Source: Sporosarcina luteola
GTDB taxonomy: Bacteria > Bacillota > Bacilli > Bacillales_A > Planococcaceae
Reading direction: 5' to 3'
Assembly: GCF_023715535.1 (NCBI RefSeq)
Contig: NZ_JAMBOI010000004.1
Location: forward strand, 1 to 64,000
Length of the DNA stretch: 64,000 nt
Positions 16,777 to 28,124 of the stretch are shown piece by piece. Numbering within the stretch: the stretch's first letter is position 1; each line of letters starts with the position of its first letter. Both the position numbers and the translations under genes were made by a program. Below the pieces are notes generated by a model. The model was given only the letters and a program-made list of their open reading frames with translations. It was not told where the DNA came from and searched no databases.

Positions 16777-18423
16777 ATGGATAAACTGTTTGATGGAATC
16801 ACGGTTGATGTGATTAATACGGTTCTAACTTTTAATCCCGATCCTATCTTCCTGCTAGGTGATAAGGGAGAAATACTTGATGTGAATATGGCGGCAACGG
16901 ATTTATTCGGCTATACAGCATCCGAATGGGTGGACATTGATTTTCATGAGATAATTGCCCCGAGAAGTATTGGAGACACAGTTAAATCTTTCGCTAAAAC
17001 ATTGAATGGGGACTTTTGTTCATATAGTGTAAGTGCCTATGATAAAGAGGGGAATTTGCTTCATTTGCATGTCAAAAACCTTCCTATATGTGAAGCAGGT
17101 CAGCAACCAAACAAATTAATGATTTTCGTGAAAGATGTGACCGAACTAGTCAAAGCAAAGGATGAACTTCGAAAAACAGCGGAAAAGTTAATGTTTTTTT
17201 ATGAGTCATCTGCCGAGGCAATGGATATTATCGACTTGGACGGAAATGTTGTACAGGTGAATAGAGCCTTCGAAGAAATGTATGGATGGAAGGCAGAAGA
17301 AATCGTAGGAAGACCAATGCCGACAATACCAGCTAAACAAAGAGAGCAAGTAAAAAGAGACCGTGCCCGTGTATTAAATAATGAGAGCATCCTTGGGCTC
17401 GAAGTGGAATGTTTGAAAAAGGACGGAACAATTATCCCGTTCAGTATAACGCTATCTCCGCTTCATGATGAACATGGTGAAATTATTGCTTTTTCCGGTA
17501 TTTCTCGTGATATTTCAGAAAGGAAAAAATTTGAAGAGGCCTTGATCCGCAGCGAAGAAAAATACCGTTTAATTGCCGAAAATATGACTGATCTGGTGAC
17601 AATCATAGATAAAGACGGGGTGATTGTCTATGCATCCCCCTCACTTACGCCTGTCCTAGGGTTTCCTTTGGAGTATTTCGAAGGGAAGAGTGCTATTGAT
17701 ATAGTGCACCCTGAAGACTTGCCGGCAATCCAAGAGCAGTTTTTTTCTTTATACCAATCAAAGGGATCCGCCGAAATGGAATTTAGGTATAGACATAAAA
17801 CGAAAGAATGGATATGGCTGGAAGCAAAAGGTACGTATTTTGTAGATGAAAAGAACGGTGAAGGTTTTATATTGGTCGTCTCCCGTGTCATCGAAGAAAA
17901 AAAGATGATGCGCGATAAATTGACGCAAATGGCTTTTCATGATGAGCTTACAGGATTGCCGAATCGCAGACTTTTTCAGGAGATCATGGGTCAAACTTTA
18001 AAGGAAGCAAAGCGAAATAAAGAAAATTGTGCATTACTATACATGGATCTTGATAAATTCAAGTGGGTGAATGATCATTATGGCCATTCTGTCGGTGATG
18101 AGTTATTGAAACGACTTTCTAAGAGAGTGAGACGCTCACTTCGGGAGAGTGATGTGTTTGCACGTCTAGGTGGGGATGAATTCCTCGTGCTCCTTCCAGA
18201 TACCGAAGAGAACGAAGCGATGGCAATCGGAGAACGAGTCCTGGAAAGCTTACAAGAGGCATGGCAAATAAGGGGGAATTCCTTTACAACCACTTCAAGT
18301 ATAGGCATCGCCATGTTTCCGCAGGACGGAGCTACGATGGACGAGTTGATGACGAATGCGGACAACGCCTTGTACAGGGCGAAGGAAAATGGGCGCAACA
18401 CATATATAACCTACTCAAGTTGA
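16777..18423 (+). CDS. PAS-PAS-PAS-GGDEF diguanylate cyclase
   Basis: The 548-residue soluble protein has three PAS domains at about 10-125, 138-250 and 260-375 (each with a GEILDVN, GNVVQVN or GVIVYAS start) and a C-terminal GGDEF domain. The active-site motif GGDEF is intact at residues 465-469, and the allosteric I-site RESD lies five residues ahead, so c-di-GMP synthesis with product inhibition is predicted. There are no membrane helices, so cytoplasmic signals such as redox or small ligands are likely. No EAL or HD-GYP domain is present. AAGGAAGGGGG precedes ATG 16777. Confidence 0.88.
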   Translation: MDKLFDGITVDVINTVLTFNPDPIFLLGDKGEILDVNMAATDLFGYTASEWVDIDFHEIIAPRSIGDTVKSFAKTLNGDFCSYSVSAYDKEGNLLHLHVKNLPICEAGQQPNKLMIFVKDVTELVKAKDELRKTAEKLMFFYESSAEAMDIIDLDGNVVQVNRAFEEMYGWKAEEIVGRPMPTIPAKQREQVKRDRARVLNNESILGLEVECLKKDGTIIPFSITLSPLHDEHGEIIAFSGISRDISERKKFEEALIRSEEKYRLIAENMTDLVTIIDKDGVIVYASPSLTPVLGFPLEYFEGKSAIDIVHPEDLPAIQEQFFSLYQSKGSAEMEFRYRHKTKEWIWLEAKGTYFVDEKNGEGFILVVSRVIEEKKMMRDKLTQMAFHDELTGLPNRRLFQEIMGQTLKEAKRNKENCALLYMDLDKFKWVNDHYGHSVGDELLKRLSKRVRRSLRESDVFARLGGDEFLVLLPDTEENEAMAIGERVLESLQEAWQIRGNSFTTTSSIGIAMFPQDGATMDELMTNADNALYRAKENGRNTYITYSS

Positions 18424-18443
18424 TAGTAAGTTGAAAATAATGG

Positions 18444-18477
18444 CCTTTCATCAATCCAGAGGAGTGATGAAAGGCCA
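18444..18477. terminator. convergent terminator
   Basis: ATGGCCTTTCATCA pairs with TGATGAAAGGCCAT around a short loop. A T-rich stretch is present mainly on the minus strand, so it best serves the carbonic anhydrase gene, and also ends the cyclase transcript. Confidence 0.75.
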
Positions 18478-18520
18478 TCCTTGTATTGGCGCTTACTGTT
18501 TCAAACGATTGAAATCTTTT

Positions 18521-19387
18521 TCAATCTACTTCATCTACTTCAATTATTTCGCGCTCATTTACTGGTTGAACAGGACGTTGGTTTTCAGGGAAAGTCTCCT
18601 GATAAGCTTGAATTTGTTCTTTTGACATTTCAATTGGATCTTCAAAAACAATCCATTTCACCTTCTCTGTGCAAGGTGGTGTCGTTAATGAGCCGTTGTA
18701 AGAATAAGTTGTTTGATCTGAAGGAAGTAAGGCATTTAAATCAATCGTTTCATTTAAGTCAATTTCATTCTCTGTTTCGTTCGTAGGAAGTATATCCCAA
18801 ATAGCTGCAAGTGTTTCGTTTTCTTTTCCTTCTTTAATCATTAAACCGAGTACTGCAAGTCCACCGTCCGCATCTTGGTGTACTAGATGAAGTTCCATAT
18901 CCATGGTTTCACCATTGATTTGATGCTCGCTTGGTGTATGGAAGTGGAATTGAGCAAGTTTGTATTCTGTTCCTTCGATGACAATGCTATTGTTTGGTGC
19001 TTCAGGATTAGCCTGCAAGGAATGTCCATTATTAATAAATGAAAACTGTGACGGCTTGTATTGAATGTTCAAGCTATCTAGTACTTCACTTGTTTTAACT
19101 TGCGAGGATTCGATATTGATTGGTGATTGCTCATTTCCTTTTGCACAGGCTGAGTATCCAGGATCCAAATCCCCCCAATTATCCGGGCCTGTTTCTTCAT
19201 CGTAGGACCATTGCATGTTCTTTGAATCGTCTGACTCGGTTGTCTCATTTTCTGTTGTGTCAGTGACAGTTGCTTCCTCTTTTTCTGATGTAGCTGTTTC
19301 TGTTGTCTCTGTTGCCTGTTCGGAGCATGCTCCCAATAACAAGCCTAACGATACAACTACAAACGGATACAAAAATATTTTTTTCAT
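18521..19387 (-). CDS. alpha-class carbonic anhydrase lipoprotein
   Basis: The 288-residue protein has a lipoprotein signal (GLLLGAC, Cys21) and a Thr/Glu-rich linker to about residue 60. The alpha-carbonic anhydrase domain shows WSYDEETGPDNWGDL, EQSPINI, the zinc histidines in QFHFHTPSEH and ELHLVH, and the YNGSLTTPPC loop. It should interconvert CO2 and bicarbonate outside the cell, tethered to the membrane. A TATAGT -10 sequence lies on the minus strand near 19440. The alpha class is less common than the beta or gamma classes in Bacillales. Confidence 0.9.
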   Translation of the reverse strand: MKKIFLYPFVVVSLGLLLGACSEQATETTETATSEKEEATVTDTTENETTESDDSKNMQWSYDEETGPDNWGDLDPGYSACAKGNEQSPINIESSQVKTSEVLDSLNIQYKPSQFSFINNGHSLQANPEAPNNSIVIEGTEYKLAQFHFHTPSEHQINGETMDMELHLVHQDADGGLAVLGLMIKEGKENETLAAIWDILPTNETENEIDLNETIDLNALLPSDQTTYSYNGSLTTPPCTEKVKWIVFEDPIEMSKEQIQAYQETFPENQRPVQPVNEREIIEVDEVD

Positions 19388-19742
19388 CTTTGGGAATTCC
19401 CACCTTCCTTAATTTTTTTCTACGCTGTTACCAAGAAATACTATACTGAAAAAATCCGTCAAAACAAGACAATAATTACCAAAACGGATGAAATTCCCCA
19501 ATACAGTTACTTGATACTAAACGTTTGCTAATTAAAAGGAATGGACGTGAGAATTATCCCTTGGTGCTTACTAACCAAGTTCCATTTCATGGTAACAATT
19601 AAATCGATAGATTGAAGCTGGTTTGAGGAAAAACATATTGAAAAAATTTCAGACATGAACATATATAACAAGGAGTGAATAATTCATTTCCGGTTGGAAA
19701 ATGCTATATGGTATAGTGGATGGATGAAAGAAGGTGAATCCA
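19388..19742. other. intergenic region between divergent genes
   Basis: No gene is supported. It must hold the minus-strand promoter of the carbonic anhydrase and the plus-strand promoter of the next gene; a possible plus-strand pair is TTGAAA at 19638 with TATATA or TATAAC near 19662-19669, though the spacing is long. Confidence 0.35.
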
Positions 19743-20720
19743 GTGAGACATAGATATGGAAGGCTCATTAAAAAGGATAATATCGTCGTGTTTCCTGGCG
19801 CCTTGGAACGCCTGATCGAAAAAGGGCTCGATGCAATCGAAGATACAGACTATGCAGAAGCTGTAGAGGCATTTGGGCAAGCGTATCATTTCGATCCCGA
19901 CAATACCCGCATATTGGCGCCGTACGCGGTTTCTTTATATGAAACGAAAGATTTTACTTTGGCGAAAGAAGTGGCAACGAAGTTATTACATAGCGGAACG
20001 ACGGAATATCTGGACGCCATGGAATTATATTTGGCGATCAGCATCCAACTGCAAGATTATGAAGAGGTCGAGATGACGATCGAAACCCTGCTTGATGAAG
20101 ATATCGTTCCGCCAAACATGCAGAAAAAGTTCAATTACTTACGGGAGTTGAATAGAAGACTATCCTCAAAATACATACGTGAGGAATTGGAACCTCGACA
20201 ATTGGAAGCGTTCACCATGGAAGAATTCATGGATGGGACAACAGAAACACAACAGGGGATCCTTGCTTTATTTGAAAACAGGGAATTGGACAAGACGACA
20301 ATAGATCTATTGTCGCAAATTGTCGAAGAGGAAAACTTGCACCCAATCGTTATCACATACGCACTTGTCCTTCTGCGTGAATCAGGTTTTGACGGGGAAG
20401 TGACGATCAGGAAGTTTGGCAGGACGAAACGAGTCATACCTGCAGAACTTGAGCTGCCAAGTCAGGATGAGCGTTCCGTCGAAGTGGTCAATCAAATCGG
20501 CGAGTTTTTTGAGAAGGATCCCTCACGCATGCAGATGGCTATCGACGCCAGTCTTCGTTACGGGATCATGGCCTACCCATTCTGCTGGGACGGATATACA
20601 ACTTCCGAGGTTGCGGATGCTTATAAGCAATACATAGAAAGCATGTTCACGGGAGAGCCGGTCGATACAACGGAGCTGAATTCTTGGATCAGAACTGTTG
20701 ACCAACAGACGGATAAGTGA
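19743..20720 (+). CDS. ysoA: TPR-repeat protein YsoA
   Basis: AAGGTG at 19731-19736 supports GTG 19743 (MRHRYGRLIKKD), giving 325 residues. The N-terminal third contains tetratricopeptide-like helical pairs (YAEAVEAFGQAYHFDPDN, LYETKDFTLAKEVATKLL). The C-terminal part has a second helical domain ending in VDTTELNSWIR. Size, TPR content and position just upstream of tig match B. subtilis ysoA. Function is unknown; TPR proteins usually hold protein complexes. Confidence 0.75.
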   Translation: MRHRYGRLIKKDNIVVFPGALERLIEKGLDAIEDTDYAEAVEAFGQAYHFDPDNTRILAPYAVSLYETKDFTLAKEVATKLLHSGTTEYLDAMELYLAISIQLQDYEEVEMTIETLLDEDIVPPNMQKKFNYLRELNRRLSSKYIREELEPRQLEAFTMEEFMDGTTETQQGILALFENRELDKTTIDLLSQIVEEENLHPIVITYALVLLRESGFDGEVTIRKFGRTKRVIPAELELPSQDERSVEVVNQIGEFFEKDPSRMQMAIDASLRYGIMAYPFCWDGYTTSEVADAYKQYIESMFTGEPVDTTELNSWIRTVDQQTDK

Positions 20721-20735
20721 TGTGCAGTAAATCTG

Positions 20736-20763
20736 TTGAAAGATCGAAAGACTATGATATACT
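20736..20763 (+). promoter_or_regulatory. promoter of tig
   Basis: TTGAAA (20736-20741) and TATACT (20758-20763) are separated by 16 bases, about 68 bases ahead of the trigger factor ATG. Confidence 0.6.
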
Positions 20764-20831
20764 GTAAGGGTTGTAAATAGCGTATAAACGTGAGAAAATA
20801 TACTTGTCATAATGATTCGGAGGGTATTTAA

Positions 20832-22118
20832 ATGTCTGTTAAATGGGAAAAAGAAGAAGGCAATAAAGGAACACTCACAGTTGAAGTTCCTGCTGAGACA
20901 GTGGATGCAGCACTTGACGAGGCTTTCAAGAAAGTAGTGAAGAAAGTTCAAGCGCCTGGATTCCGTAAAGGGAAAATGCCCCGTAAAATGTTTGAAAGAA
21001 TGTACGGCGTAGAATCGCTTTATAACGATGCGCTTGACATTATCCTGCCTGAAGCGTATTCAAATGCGCTTGATGAAGCGGATGTAGAGCCGATCGCACA
21101 ACCGGAAATCGAAATCGATGAGATGGAAAAAGGCAAAACGCTTGTATTCAAAGCACATGTTACATTAAAGCCTGAAGTTAAACTTGGCGACTACAAAGGT
21201 CTTGAAGTGACGCGTCAGGAAACTGAAGTGACGGATGAAGAGATCGAAGCACAATTGAAGGATCGTCAAACAGCATTGGCTGAAATGGTCGTGAAGGAAG
21301 ACGGCGCTGTTGAAAACGGCGACACAGTCAACCTCGATTTCGAAGGATTCGTTGATGGCGAAGCTTTCGAAGGCGGCAAAGCTGAAGGGTACGATCTCGA
21401 AATCGGTTCTGGTTCATTCATCCCAGGATTCGAAGAGCAAGTTATCGGTATGAAACAAGGCGAAGAAAAAGATGTCGAGGTTTCATTCCCTGAAGAGTAC
21501 CACGCTGCTGAATTAGCTGGCAAACCGGCTGTATTCAAAGTGAAAGTGCATGAAATCAAGTCTAAGGAAGTTCCTGAGCTTGACGATGAGCTTGCAAAGG
21601 AAATCGATGAAAGTGTCGAAAGCCTTGAAGAGCTTCGTACTAAAATGAAAGAGCAAACAGCTCAAGAGAAGAAAACTGCATCTGAAACAGCAATGCGTGA
21701 CGATCTTGTAGAAGCTGCAGCACGCAACGCTGAAATTGATATTCCTGAAGTTATGGTCGATTCCGAAGTGGATCGCATGATGGATGAATTCGGTCAACGC
21801 CTCCAAATGCAAGGGATGAACCTTGAATTGTATTTCCAATTCTCAGGGCAGGATGAAGCTGCATTACGTGCGCAAATGAGAGACGACGCACTCAGCCGCG
21901 TTCGCGTTTCCTTGACACTTGAAGCAATCGGAGCTGCTGAGGGCCTTGAAGTGACTGAAGAAGAAATCAACGCAGAACTAGAGAAGATGTCTGCGCAATT
22001 CGGTATGGACGCCGATCAAATCAAACAGACATTGGGCGGGACGAAAGTTCTTGAAAACGACTTGCGTTTCAACAAGACTGTTGAATTGCTAGTTGAAAAT
22101 GCAAAAGTCTCTGAATAA
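20832..22118 (+). CDS. tig: trigger factor, ribosome-associated chaperone
   Basis: The 428-residue length is standard. The N-terminal ribosome-binding domain carries the signature [13 protein letters not shown] near residues 43-55. The PPIase (FKBP-type) domain spans about 155-240 ([31 protein letters not shown]). The rest is the helical substrate-binding domain. It binds nascent chains at the ribosome exit near L23. AGG-rich Shine-Dalgarno and an own promoter precede it; a terminator follows at 22125. Confidence 0.96.
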   Translation: MSVKWEKEEGNKGTLTVEVPAETVDAALDEAFKKVVKKVQAPGFRKGKMPRKMFERMYGVESLYNDALDIILPEAYSNALDEADVEPIAQPEIEIDEMEKGKTLVFKAHVTLKPEVKLGDYKGLEVTRQETEVTDEEIEAQLKDRQTALAEMVVKEDGAVENGDTVNLDFEGFVDGEAFEGGKAEGYDLEIGSGSFIPGFEEQVIGMKQGEEKDVEVSFPEEYHAAELAGKPAVFKVKVHEIKSKEVPELDDELAKEIDESVESLEELRTKMKEQTAQEKKTASETAMRDDLVEAAARNAEIDIPEVMVDSEVDRMMDEFGQRLQMQGMNLELYFQFSGQDEAALRAQMRDDALSRVRVSLTLEAIGAAEGLEVTEEEINAELEKMSAQFGMDADQIKQTLGGTKVLENDLRFNKTVELLVENAKVSE

Positions 22119-22124
22119 TTGTCG

Positions 22125-22166
22125 ATGAAAAATACAAGGCGCGGGTTTCCGTGCCTTGTTTTTCAT
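22125..22166 (+). terminator. terminator of tig
   Basis: ATGAAAAATACAAGGC pairs with GCCTTGTTTTTCAT apart from one bulge, and the 3' arm supplies the T-run. It separates tig from clpX. Confidence 0.8.
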
Positions 22167-22264
22167 AGGTAAGGATTTGTGGGCAACTATAGAGGATAAG
22201 TTCTAAATAGTTGATAAAACCGGGGGAATCTTGTAAGATTGTCACTTGAATAGGGGTGAGCTTG

Positions 22265-23533
22265 ATGTTCAAATTTAATGACGAAAAAGATAATTTAAGT
22301 TGTTCTTTTTGTGGTAAAACCCAAGACCAGGTGAGAAAGCTTGTTGCCGGTCAAGGTGTTTATATTTGTGATGAGTGTGTTGAACTTTGTGCGGAAATCG
22401 TCGAGGAGGAAGTTGGACTTGATGAGCACTTCGAGCTGAAGGATGTTCCGAAACCACGCGAAATCCAAGGTATTTTGGATGAATATATTATTGGTCAGGA
22501 CCGCGCGAAAAAGTCATTGGCCGTTGCAGTTTACAACCACTACAAACGGATCAATACGAATAGTAAGGTCGACGATGTAGAAATCGCTAAATCGAATATC
22601 GTTCTCATCGGACCTACAGGCAGCGGTAAAACGTTGCTGGCACAAACATTGGCACGTATCCTTGATGTTCCTTTCGCGATTGCGGATGCAACTTCTTTGA
22701 CGGAAGCCGGCTATGTCGGTGAGGACGTTGAAAATATATTACTGAAATTGATCCAAGCTGCTGATTTTGACATCGAACGTGCAGAAAAAGGGATCATCTA
22801 CATTGATGAAATCGATAAAGTTGCCCGTAAGTCGGAAAATGCATCAATTACACGTGATGTATCCGGTGAAGGTGTGCAACAAGCCCTCTTGAAGATTTTG
22901 GAAGGCACTGTTGCAAGCGTCCCACCACAAGGCGGCCGCAAGCATCCGCACCAGGAGTTCCTACAAATTGATACGACAAATATCCTATTCATCGTCGGCG
23001 GTGCCTTCGATGGGATGGAAGAAATCATTAAACGCCGTACAGGGCAGAAGGTGATTGGTTTCGGATCGAATACCGAAGAGGAATCACGTGACGAAGCAAC
23101 ATTACTTTCTAAATTGATCCCTGAGGATTTACAGCGTTTTGGATTAATTCCAGAATTCATCGGTCGTTTGCCAGTTATCGCAACTCTGGAGCAGTTGGAT
23201 GAAGCTACTCTGTATCAAATACTGACAAAACCCAAAAATGCCATTGTAAAGCAATACCAGAAGATGGTCGAATTGGATGGCGTTGCATTGCGTTTTGAGG
23301 ATGATGCACTGATTGAAATCGCAAAGGAAGCGATTGATCGGAAGACAGGTGCCCGTGGATTGCGGTCGATTATCGAAAACATCATGTTGGATATCATGTA
23401 TGAACTTCCGTCACTTGATGAAGTCACCGAATGCATCATTACGAAAGATTCCGTCCTGAAAAAATCAAGTCCAATCCTTTATCGAGAAGATGGTACCCAG
23501 ATGGAGCTCGATCAAGAGAAGAATACGGCCTGA
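22265..23533 (+). CDS. clpX: ATP-dependent Clp protease ATP-binding subunit ClpX
   Basis: The correct start is ATG 22265 ([18 protein letters not shown]); the open frame at GTG 22256 overlaps the ribosome site. The 422-residue protein has the N-terminal zinc-binding domain (CSFC and CDEC), Walker A GPTGSGKT, Walker [10 protein letters not shown], the RKSE loop region and the IGF-type loop IGFGSN that docks on ClpP. It unfolds and feeds substrates to ClpP. A terminator lies at 23547. Confidence 0.97.
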   Translation: MFKFNDEKDNLSCSFCGKTQDQVRKLVAGQGVYICDECVELCAEIVEEEVGLDEHFELKDVPKPREIQGILDEYIIGQDRAKKSLAVAVYNHYKRINTNSKVDDVEIAKSNIVLIGPTGSGKTLLAQTLARILDVPFAIADATSLTEAGYVGEDVENILLKLIQAADFDIERAEKGIIYIDEIDKVARKSENASITRDVSGEGVQQALLKILEGTVASVPPQGGRKHPHQEFLQIDTTNILFIVGGAFDGMEEIIKRRTGQKVIGFGSNTEEESRDEATLLSKLIPEDLQRFGLIPEFIGRLPVIATLEQLDEATLYQILTKPKNAIVKQYQKMVELDGVALRFEDDALIEIAKEAIDRKTGARGLRSIIENIMLDIMYELPSLDEVTECIITKDSVLKKSSPILYREDGTQMELDQEKNTA

Positions 23534-23546
23534 TAAATGGAGGGGT

Positions 23547-23598
23547 AAAGCTGACTCCGACGATGCGAATCATTCGCTCATCGGTTGTCGGCTTTTTC
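23547..23598 (+). terminator. terminator of clpX
   Basis: AAAGCTGAC and GTCGGCTTT arms with an inner CCGA..CGG and GCGAA/TTCGC stem form a long hairpin followed by T residues, 14 bases after clpX. Confidence 0.8.
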
Positions 23599-23653
23599 CA
23601 CCTTATAGAAAAATGACTAATGGACATACATAACTTATGGAGGTGACTTCCGC

Positions 23654-25978
23654 ATGCCGAATCGAAAAAAGCTGAATGTGCCTTTATTGCCTTTGCGGGG
23701 GATGTTAGTGTACCCGACGATGGTTCTACATATTGACGTCGGGAGAGAGCGCTCCGTATTTGCGGTCGAACATGCCATTGCAAATGACAATCTCATCATG
23801 CTTGCTTCACAAAGAGAGACAAGTGTTGAAAATCCGGATGCCGATGATTTATATCGGGTCGGTCTTTTAGCTCATGTGAAGTCATTGACGGAATTGAACA
23901 ATGGAACATATCGACTCAATATCGAAGGAATCGAACGGGCAGAATGGTCCAATTATGAAGAGGCGGACCTTTACCCTGTCGTGGATGTGAAGAGACTTCC
24001 GGATGACGCGGAATTAGATGCGGAAAGCATTGCACTTATGCGCATTTTACTTCCTTACTTCCAAAACTACACGAATTATTCCGCTAAAATTTCCCAGGAA
24101 ACATTCGATTCCATTGCATCCATCGAAGAGCCGGGAAGGTTTGCAGACATGATCGCTTCCCATCTGCCATTGAAGCTGTCTGCCAAACAGGAAATACTTG
24201 AAATTACGGATGTTAAGAAAAGATTGGAATTCCTTATCAATAAACTTCACGACGAGCAGGCAATCCTCGAATTGGAGCGGAAGATCAATACCCGTGTAAA
24301 AGAAGCGATGGAACGGACACAGAAAGAATTTTATCTACGCGAACAGATGAAGGCGATCCAGAAAGAGCTTGGTGATAAAGACGGGAAAAGCATCGAAGTT
24401 GTTGAGTTGACGAAAAAGATCGAAGAGGCGGGAATGCCTGAAAACGTTAGACTGGCTGCATTCCGTGAACTGGATCGTTATGAGAAGGCTCATTCCGCTT
24501 CCGCTGAAAGTGGCGTGATCCGGAATTATATCGATTGGCTTGTCGCATTGCCATGGTCGAAAGCCTCGAAGGATCAATTGGATATCAATAGATCAGAGGA
24601 AATATTGAACCGCGACCATGAGGGACTCGAATCGGTGAAGGAACGTATATTGGAATACCTTGCCGTCCGTCAAATGACAAACTCATTGCGCGGACCGATC
24701 CTTTGCCTTGATGGACCTCCAGGAGTCGGGAAGACTTCTTTGGCACGTTCCATCGCAGAATCATTAGGGCGCAAATTTGTCCGGATTTCCCTCGGAGGAG
24801 TTCGAGATGAATCCGAAATTAGAGGGCACCGCCGTACATATGTCGGTGCTATGCCAGGACGGATTATTCAAGGCATGAAAAAGGCGGGGAAGATCAATCC
24901 TGTCTTCCTGCTTGACGAAGTCGATAAGATGTCCAACGACTTTAGAGGGGACCCGTCATCTGCCATGCTGGAGGTTCTTGATCCTGAGCAGAACGCGACC
25001 TTCAGCGACCACTATATAGAAGAGCCATATGATTTATCGGATGTCCTATTCGTAGCAACTTCCAATGATTTAAGCTCCATCCCCGGTCCGTTGAGGGATC
25101 GCATGGAGATCATTTCGATTCCGGGTTACACGGAATTGGAGAAGCAGACCATTGCCAAGAACCATCTCATTCCGAAGCAGCTGAAGGAGCATGGTTTGAC
25201 AAAGTCACAAGTCCGTTTCAATGACGAAGCGATTCAGAATATCGTCCGCTATTATACACGGGAAGCCGGTGTCCGTGGGTTGGAAAGGGAAATCGCCAGG
25301 ATTTGCAGAAGGGCTGCAAAGCAAATCGTAACCGGTGAAAGGAAAAGTGTCACTGTCAGCGCGAAGACGCTTGAAACCCTTTTGGGCAAGCGGAAGTTCA
25401 GCTATGGGCAAGCAGAGAAGAAAAACCAGGTCGGCGTCGCAACCGGATTGGCATATACAACGGTTGGAGGAGATACACTCCAAATTGAGGTTTCATTGTC
25501 ACCGGGCAAAGGTAAACTGATACTGACGGGCAAGTTGGGTGATGTTATGAAAGAATCAGCACAAACGGCATTGTCCTATGTCAGATCCAAGGCAGTGGAT
25601 TTTCATATCAACCCGAATTTCCATGAATCGTGCGACATTCACATTCATGTTCCTGAAGGGGCAGTTCCGAAAGACGGACCTTCCGCGGGTGTGACGATTG
25701 CGACCGCTCTCGTATCTGCATTGACGAAGCGGCCGATCCGGCGTGAAGTCGGCATGACAGGTGAAATTACACTCCGAGGCAGAGTGCTGCCGATCGGTGG
25801 CGTCAAGGAAAAATCTTTAAGTGCACATCGTGCGGGCTTGACGACAATCATCTTGCCGATTGCAAATGAACGAGATATTGAAGATATACCAGAAAGTGTA
25901 CGGAGTGAGCTGACATTCAAGCTTGTCTCAGATGCTGAAGAGGTATTGGCGTACGCATTGGAGGAGGCTTCCGAATGA
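23654..25978 (+). CDS. lonA: ATP-dependent protease LonA
   Basis: This 774-residue protein is full length for bacterial LonA: N-terminal substrate domain, long coiled helix, AAA+ module with Walker A GPPGVGKT and Walker [10 protein letters not shown], then the protease domain with catalytic Ser677 in DGPSAG and the dyad Lys in [18 protein letters not shown] precedes ATG 23654. In B. subtilis lonB lies between clpX and lonA; here lonA follows clpX directly. The stop overlaps the engB start by four bases. Confidence 0.97.
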   Translation: MPNRKKLNVPLLPLRGMLVYPTMVLHIDVGRERSVFAVEHAIANDNLIMLASQRETSVENPDADDLYRVGLLAHVKSLTELNNGTYRLNIEGIERAEWSNYEEADLYPVVDVKRLPDDAELDAESIALMRILLPYFQNYTNYSAKISQETFDSIASIEEPGRFADMIASHLPLKLSAKQEILEITDVKKRLEFLINKLHDEQAILELERKINTRVKEAMERTQKEFYLREQMKAIQKELGDKDGKSIEVVELTKKIEEAGMPENVRLAAFRELDRYEKAHSASAESGVIRNYIDWLVALPWSKASKDQLDINRSEEILNRDHEGLESVKERILEYLAVRQMTNSLRGPILCLDGPPGVGKTSLARSIAESLGRKFVRISLGGVRDESEIRGHRRTYVGAMPGRIIQGMKKAGKINPVFLLDEVDKMSNDFRGDPSSAMLEVLDPEQNATFSDHYIEEPYDLSDVLFVATSNDLSSIPGPLRDRMEIISIPGYTELEKQTIAKNHLIPKQLKEHGLTKSQVRFNDEAIQNIVRYYTREAGVRGLEREIARICRRAAKQIVTGERKSVTVSAKTLETLLGKRKFSYGQAEKKNQVGVATGLAYTTVGGDTLQIEVSLSPGKGKLILTGKLGDVMKESAQTALSYVRSKAVDFHINPNFHESCDIHIHVPEGAVPKDGPSAGVTIATALVSALTKRPIRREVGMTGEITLRGRVLPIGGVKEKSLSAHRAGLTTIILPIANERDIEDIPESVRSELTFKLVSDAEEVLAYALEEASE

Positions 25979-26556
25979 AAATAAATCAAGTTGAAATGAT
26001 CATGAGTGCGGTAAGACCCGAGCAATACCCGGATGATGGTTATCCGGAATTTGCATTGGCCGGCCGTTCGAATGTTGGGAAATCTTCGTTCATCAATAAA
26101 ATGATTGGACGTAAAAGTTTAGCCCGAACGTCCTCGAAACCGGGCAAGACCCAAACGTTGAATTTCTATAAAATCGAAGAGAAATTGTTCTTCGTCGATG
26201 TCCCCGGTTATGGCTACGCGAAAGTGTCCAAATCGGAACGGGAAGCATGGGGGAAAATGATCGAGAGATATTTAACAGGGCGTGAACAATTGAGGGCTGT
26301 TGTCCTCATTGTCGATCTTAGACATCCCCCAAGCGTAGATGATTGTGTCATGTATGACTTTCTTGGCCATTACGACATTCCCACAATCGTTATTGCAACG
26401 AAAGCGGATAAAATCCCTAAAGGCAAATGGGAGAAGCATAAAAAAGTCGTGAGAAACGAATTGAATATGCGCGCTGGAGATCCATTAGTCCTGTTTTCCT
26501 CTGAAAAAGGCATGGGGATCGATGAAGCATGGCGTGAGATTGAGAATAGAATGTAA
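25975..26556 (+). CDS. ysxC: ribosome-biogenesis GTPase EngB (YsxC)
   Basis: A 193-residue EngB GTPase with G1 [10 protein letters not shown]2 near SKPGKTQT, G3 DVPGYGYA and G4 ATKADK. EngB binds the 50S subunit and aids its assembly; it is essential in B. subtilis. It overlaps lonA by four bases (ATGA), so it depends on lonA translation, and is closed by a terminator at 26562. Confidence 0.95.
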   Translation: MKINQVEMIMSAVRPEQYPDDGYPEFALAGRSNVGKSSFINKMIGRKSLARTSSKPGKTQTLNFYKIEEKLFFVDVPGYGYAKVSKSEREAWGKMIERYLTGREQLRAVVLIVDLRHPPSVDDCVMYDFLGHYDIPTIVIATKADKIPKGKWEKHKKVVRNELNMRAGDPLVLFSSEKGMGIDEAWREIENRM

Positions 26557-26561
26557 TCATT

Positions 26562-26586
26562 ATCCGGATGAAGTATTCATCCGGAT
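26562..26586 (+). terminator. terminator of the lonA-ysxC unit
   Basis: ATCCGGATGAA pairs exactly with TTCATCCGGAT around a three-base loop and is followed by TTTTC. Confidence 0.85.
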
Positions 26587-26743
26587 TTTCGATTAAGTGG
26601 ATAAGAAACACATTAGAATTAATACAAAAACAGGGAACGGACCTTTGCTGGTTCAAGAGTTAGTCACAAAATCATCCGTTAGATGCAGCGCAATATGTTA
26701 TAATCGTATATGTGAAAAAGAACGGGAGAGGTGTGAACACCTT

Positions 26744-28084
26744 ATGTATACAATCGTGGTCGGTGTCAACCACCGAACAGCTCCAGTAGAAATCAGGGAA
26801 AAATTATCTTTTGTAGAGGCTGAATTGCCAAAGGCCATGCAAGCTTTGCAAAAAGAGAAAAGCATTTTGGAAAATGTTATCATTTCTACTTGCAATCGTA
26901 CTGAAATATACGCTGTTGCTGATCAGCTCCATACGGGCCGCTATTACGTAAAACGATTTTTAGCTGATTGGTTCGACATGGAACTTGAGGAATTATCTCC
27001 TCATTTGCTTATCTATGAAAACGATGCAGCGATCGAACATCTGATGCGTGTATCAGCGGGTATCGATTCAATGGTGCTGGGCGAAACTCAAATTTTAGGA
27101 CAAGTCCGTAACAGTTTCCTGGAAGGGCAAAACATCGGGACGACTGGAACAGTCTTTAATGAGCTATTCAAAAAGGCGATTACACTCGCGAAGAAGGCAC
27201 ATTCAGAAACTGCCATCGCCGACAATGCCGTTTCCGTATCCTACGCAGCAGTGGAGCTCGGAAAGAAAATCTTTGGTTCATTGAATGAAAAGCATATAGC
27301 CATACTTGGAGCAGGGAAGATGGGCGAATTGGCCATTAAGAACTTGCATGGCAGCGGTGCCGGCAAAGTGACTGTCGTCAATCGTACGCTCTCCAAGGCG
27401 GAAGAGATGGCGGAGCAATTCGGGGGCGTCGCTAAACCGATGCAGGAATTGCAATGCACGCTATTGGAAGCAGATGTATTAATCAGCTCCACTGGTGCAA
27501 CTGATTTTGTCATTGATTTCGAATTGATGAAATACGTCGAGAAGCTCCGGAAAGGAAAGCCGATTTTCATGGTGGATATTGCCGTGCCCCGGGATTTGGA
27601 TCCGCGAATCGGTGATTTGCCGAATGTCTTCCTCTACGACATTGATGATCTGCAAGGAATCGTCGAAGCGAATTTGGCGGAACGTAAACGTGCCGCTGAA
27701 GAAATCGGTTTGATGATTGAAGAGGAGATTGTTGAATTCAAGGAATGGATTGCAACGCTTGGTGTTGTGCCGGTCATTTCCGCGCTACGCGAAAAGGCGC
27801 TCCATATCCAGGCTGAGACGATGGCCAGCATTGAAAATAAAATGCCGAACCTCACCGCACGTGAAAAGAAATTATTGAATAAGCATACAAAGTCAATTGT
27901 CAACCAAATGCTGAAGGAACCGATCCTGCAAGCGAAAGAGTTGGCGTTGGATGGACAGGCTGCTGAAAAGCTAGCCCTATTCAAGCAAATATTCGGATTG
28001 GTGGAAGAAGACGAGGAAGAAGAAATCGTCCATACACAAGCCAAATCCCTTGGTACTGCTACACACAAATTAGCCGAGACGTAA
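26744..28084 (+). CDS. hemA: glutamyl-tRNA reductase
   Basis: ATG 26744 gives 446 residues starting [14 protein letters not shown], matching the B. subtilis start; the longer open frame upstream is non-coding and includes a TATAAT box at 26699-26704. Catalytic Cys is in [10 protein letters not shown], followed by [10 protein letters not shown], the NADPH-binding GAGKMGELA and the dimerisation helices. It reduces glutamyl-tRNA to glutamate-1-semialdehyde, the first committed step of heme synthesis. It opens the hemAXCDBL operon. Confidence 0.97.
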   Translation: MYTIVVGVNHRTAPVEIREKLSFVEAELPKAMQALQKEKSILENVIISTCNRTEIYAVADQLHTGRYYVKRFLADWFDMELEELSPHLLIYENDAAIEHLMRVSAGIDSMVLGETQILGQVRNSFLEGQNIGTTGTVFNELFKKAITLAKKAHSETAIADNAVSVSYAAVELGKKIFGSLNEKHIAILGAGKMGELAIKNLHGSGAGKVTVVNRTLSKAEEMAEQFGGVAKPMQELQCTLLEADVLISSTGATDFVIDFELMKYVEKLRKGKPIFMVDIAVPRDLDPRIGDLPNVFLYDIDDLQGIVEANLAERKRAAEEIGLMIEEEIVEFKEWIATLGVVPVISALREKALHIQAETMASIENKMPNLTAREKKLLNKHTKSIVNQMLKEPILQAKELALDGQAAEKLALFKQIFGLVEEDEEEEIVHTQAKSLGTATHKLAET

Positions 28085-28124
28085 TCCGGGGCTATAGATC
28101 CATGCGAAAGGCAGAGGTTGCATC

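Noticed and set aside
26597..26743. N-terminal extension of hemA
   Set aside because: It contains promoter-like TATAAT and no HemA similarity; the family start is at ATG 26744.
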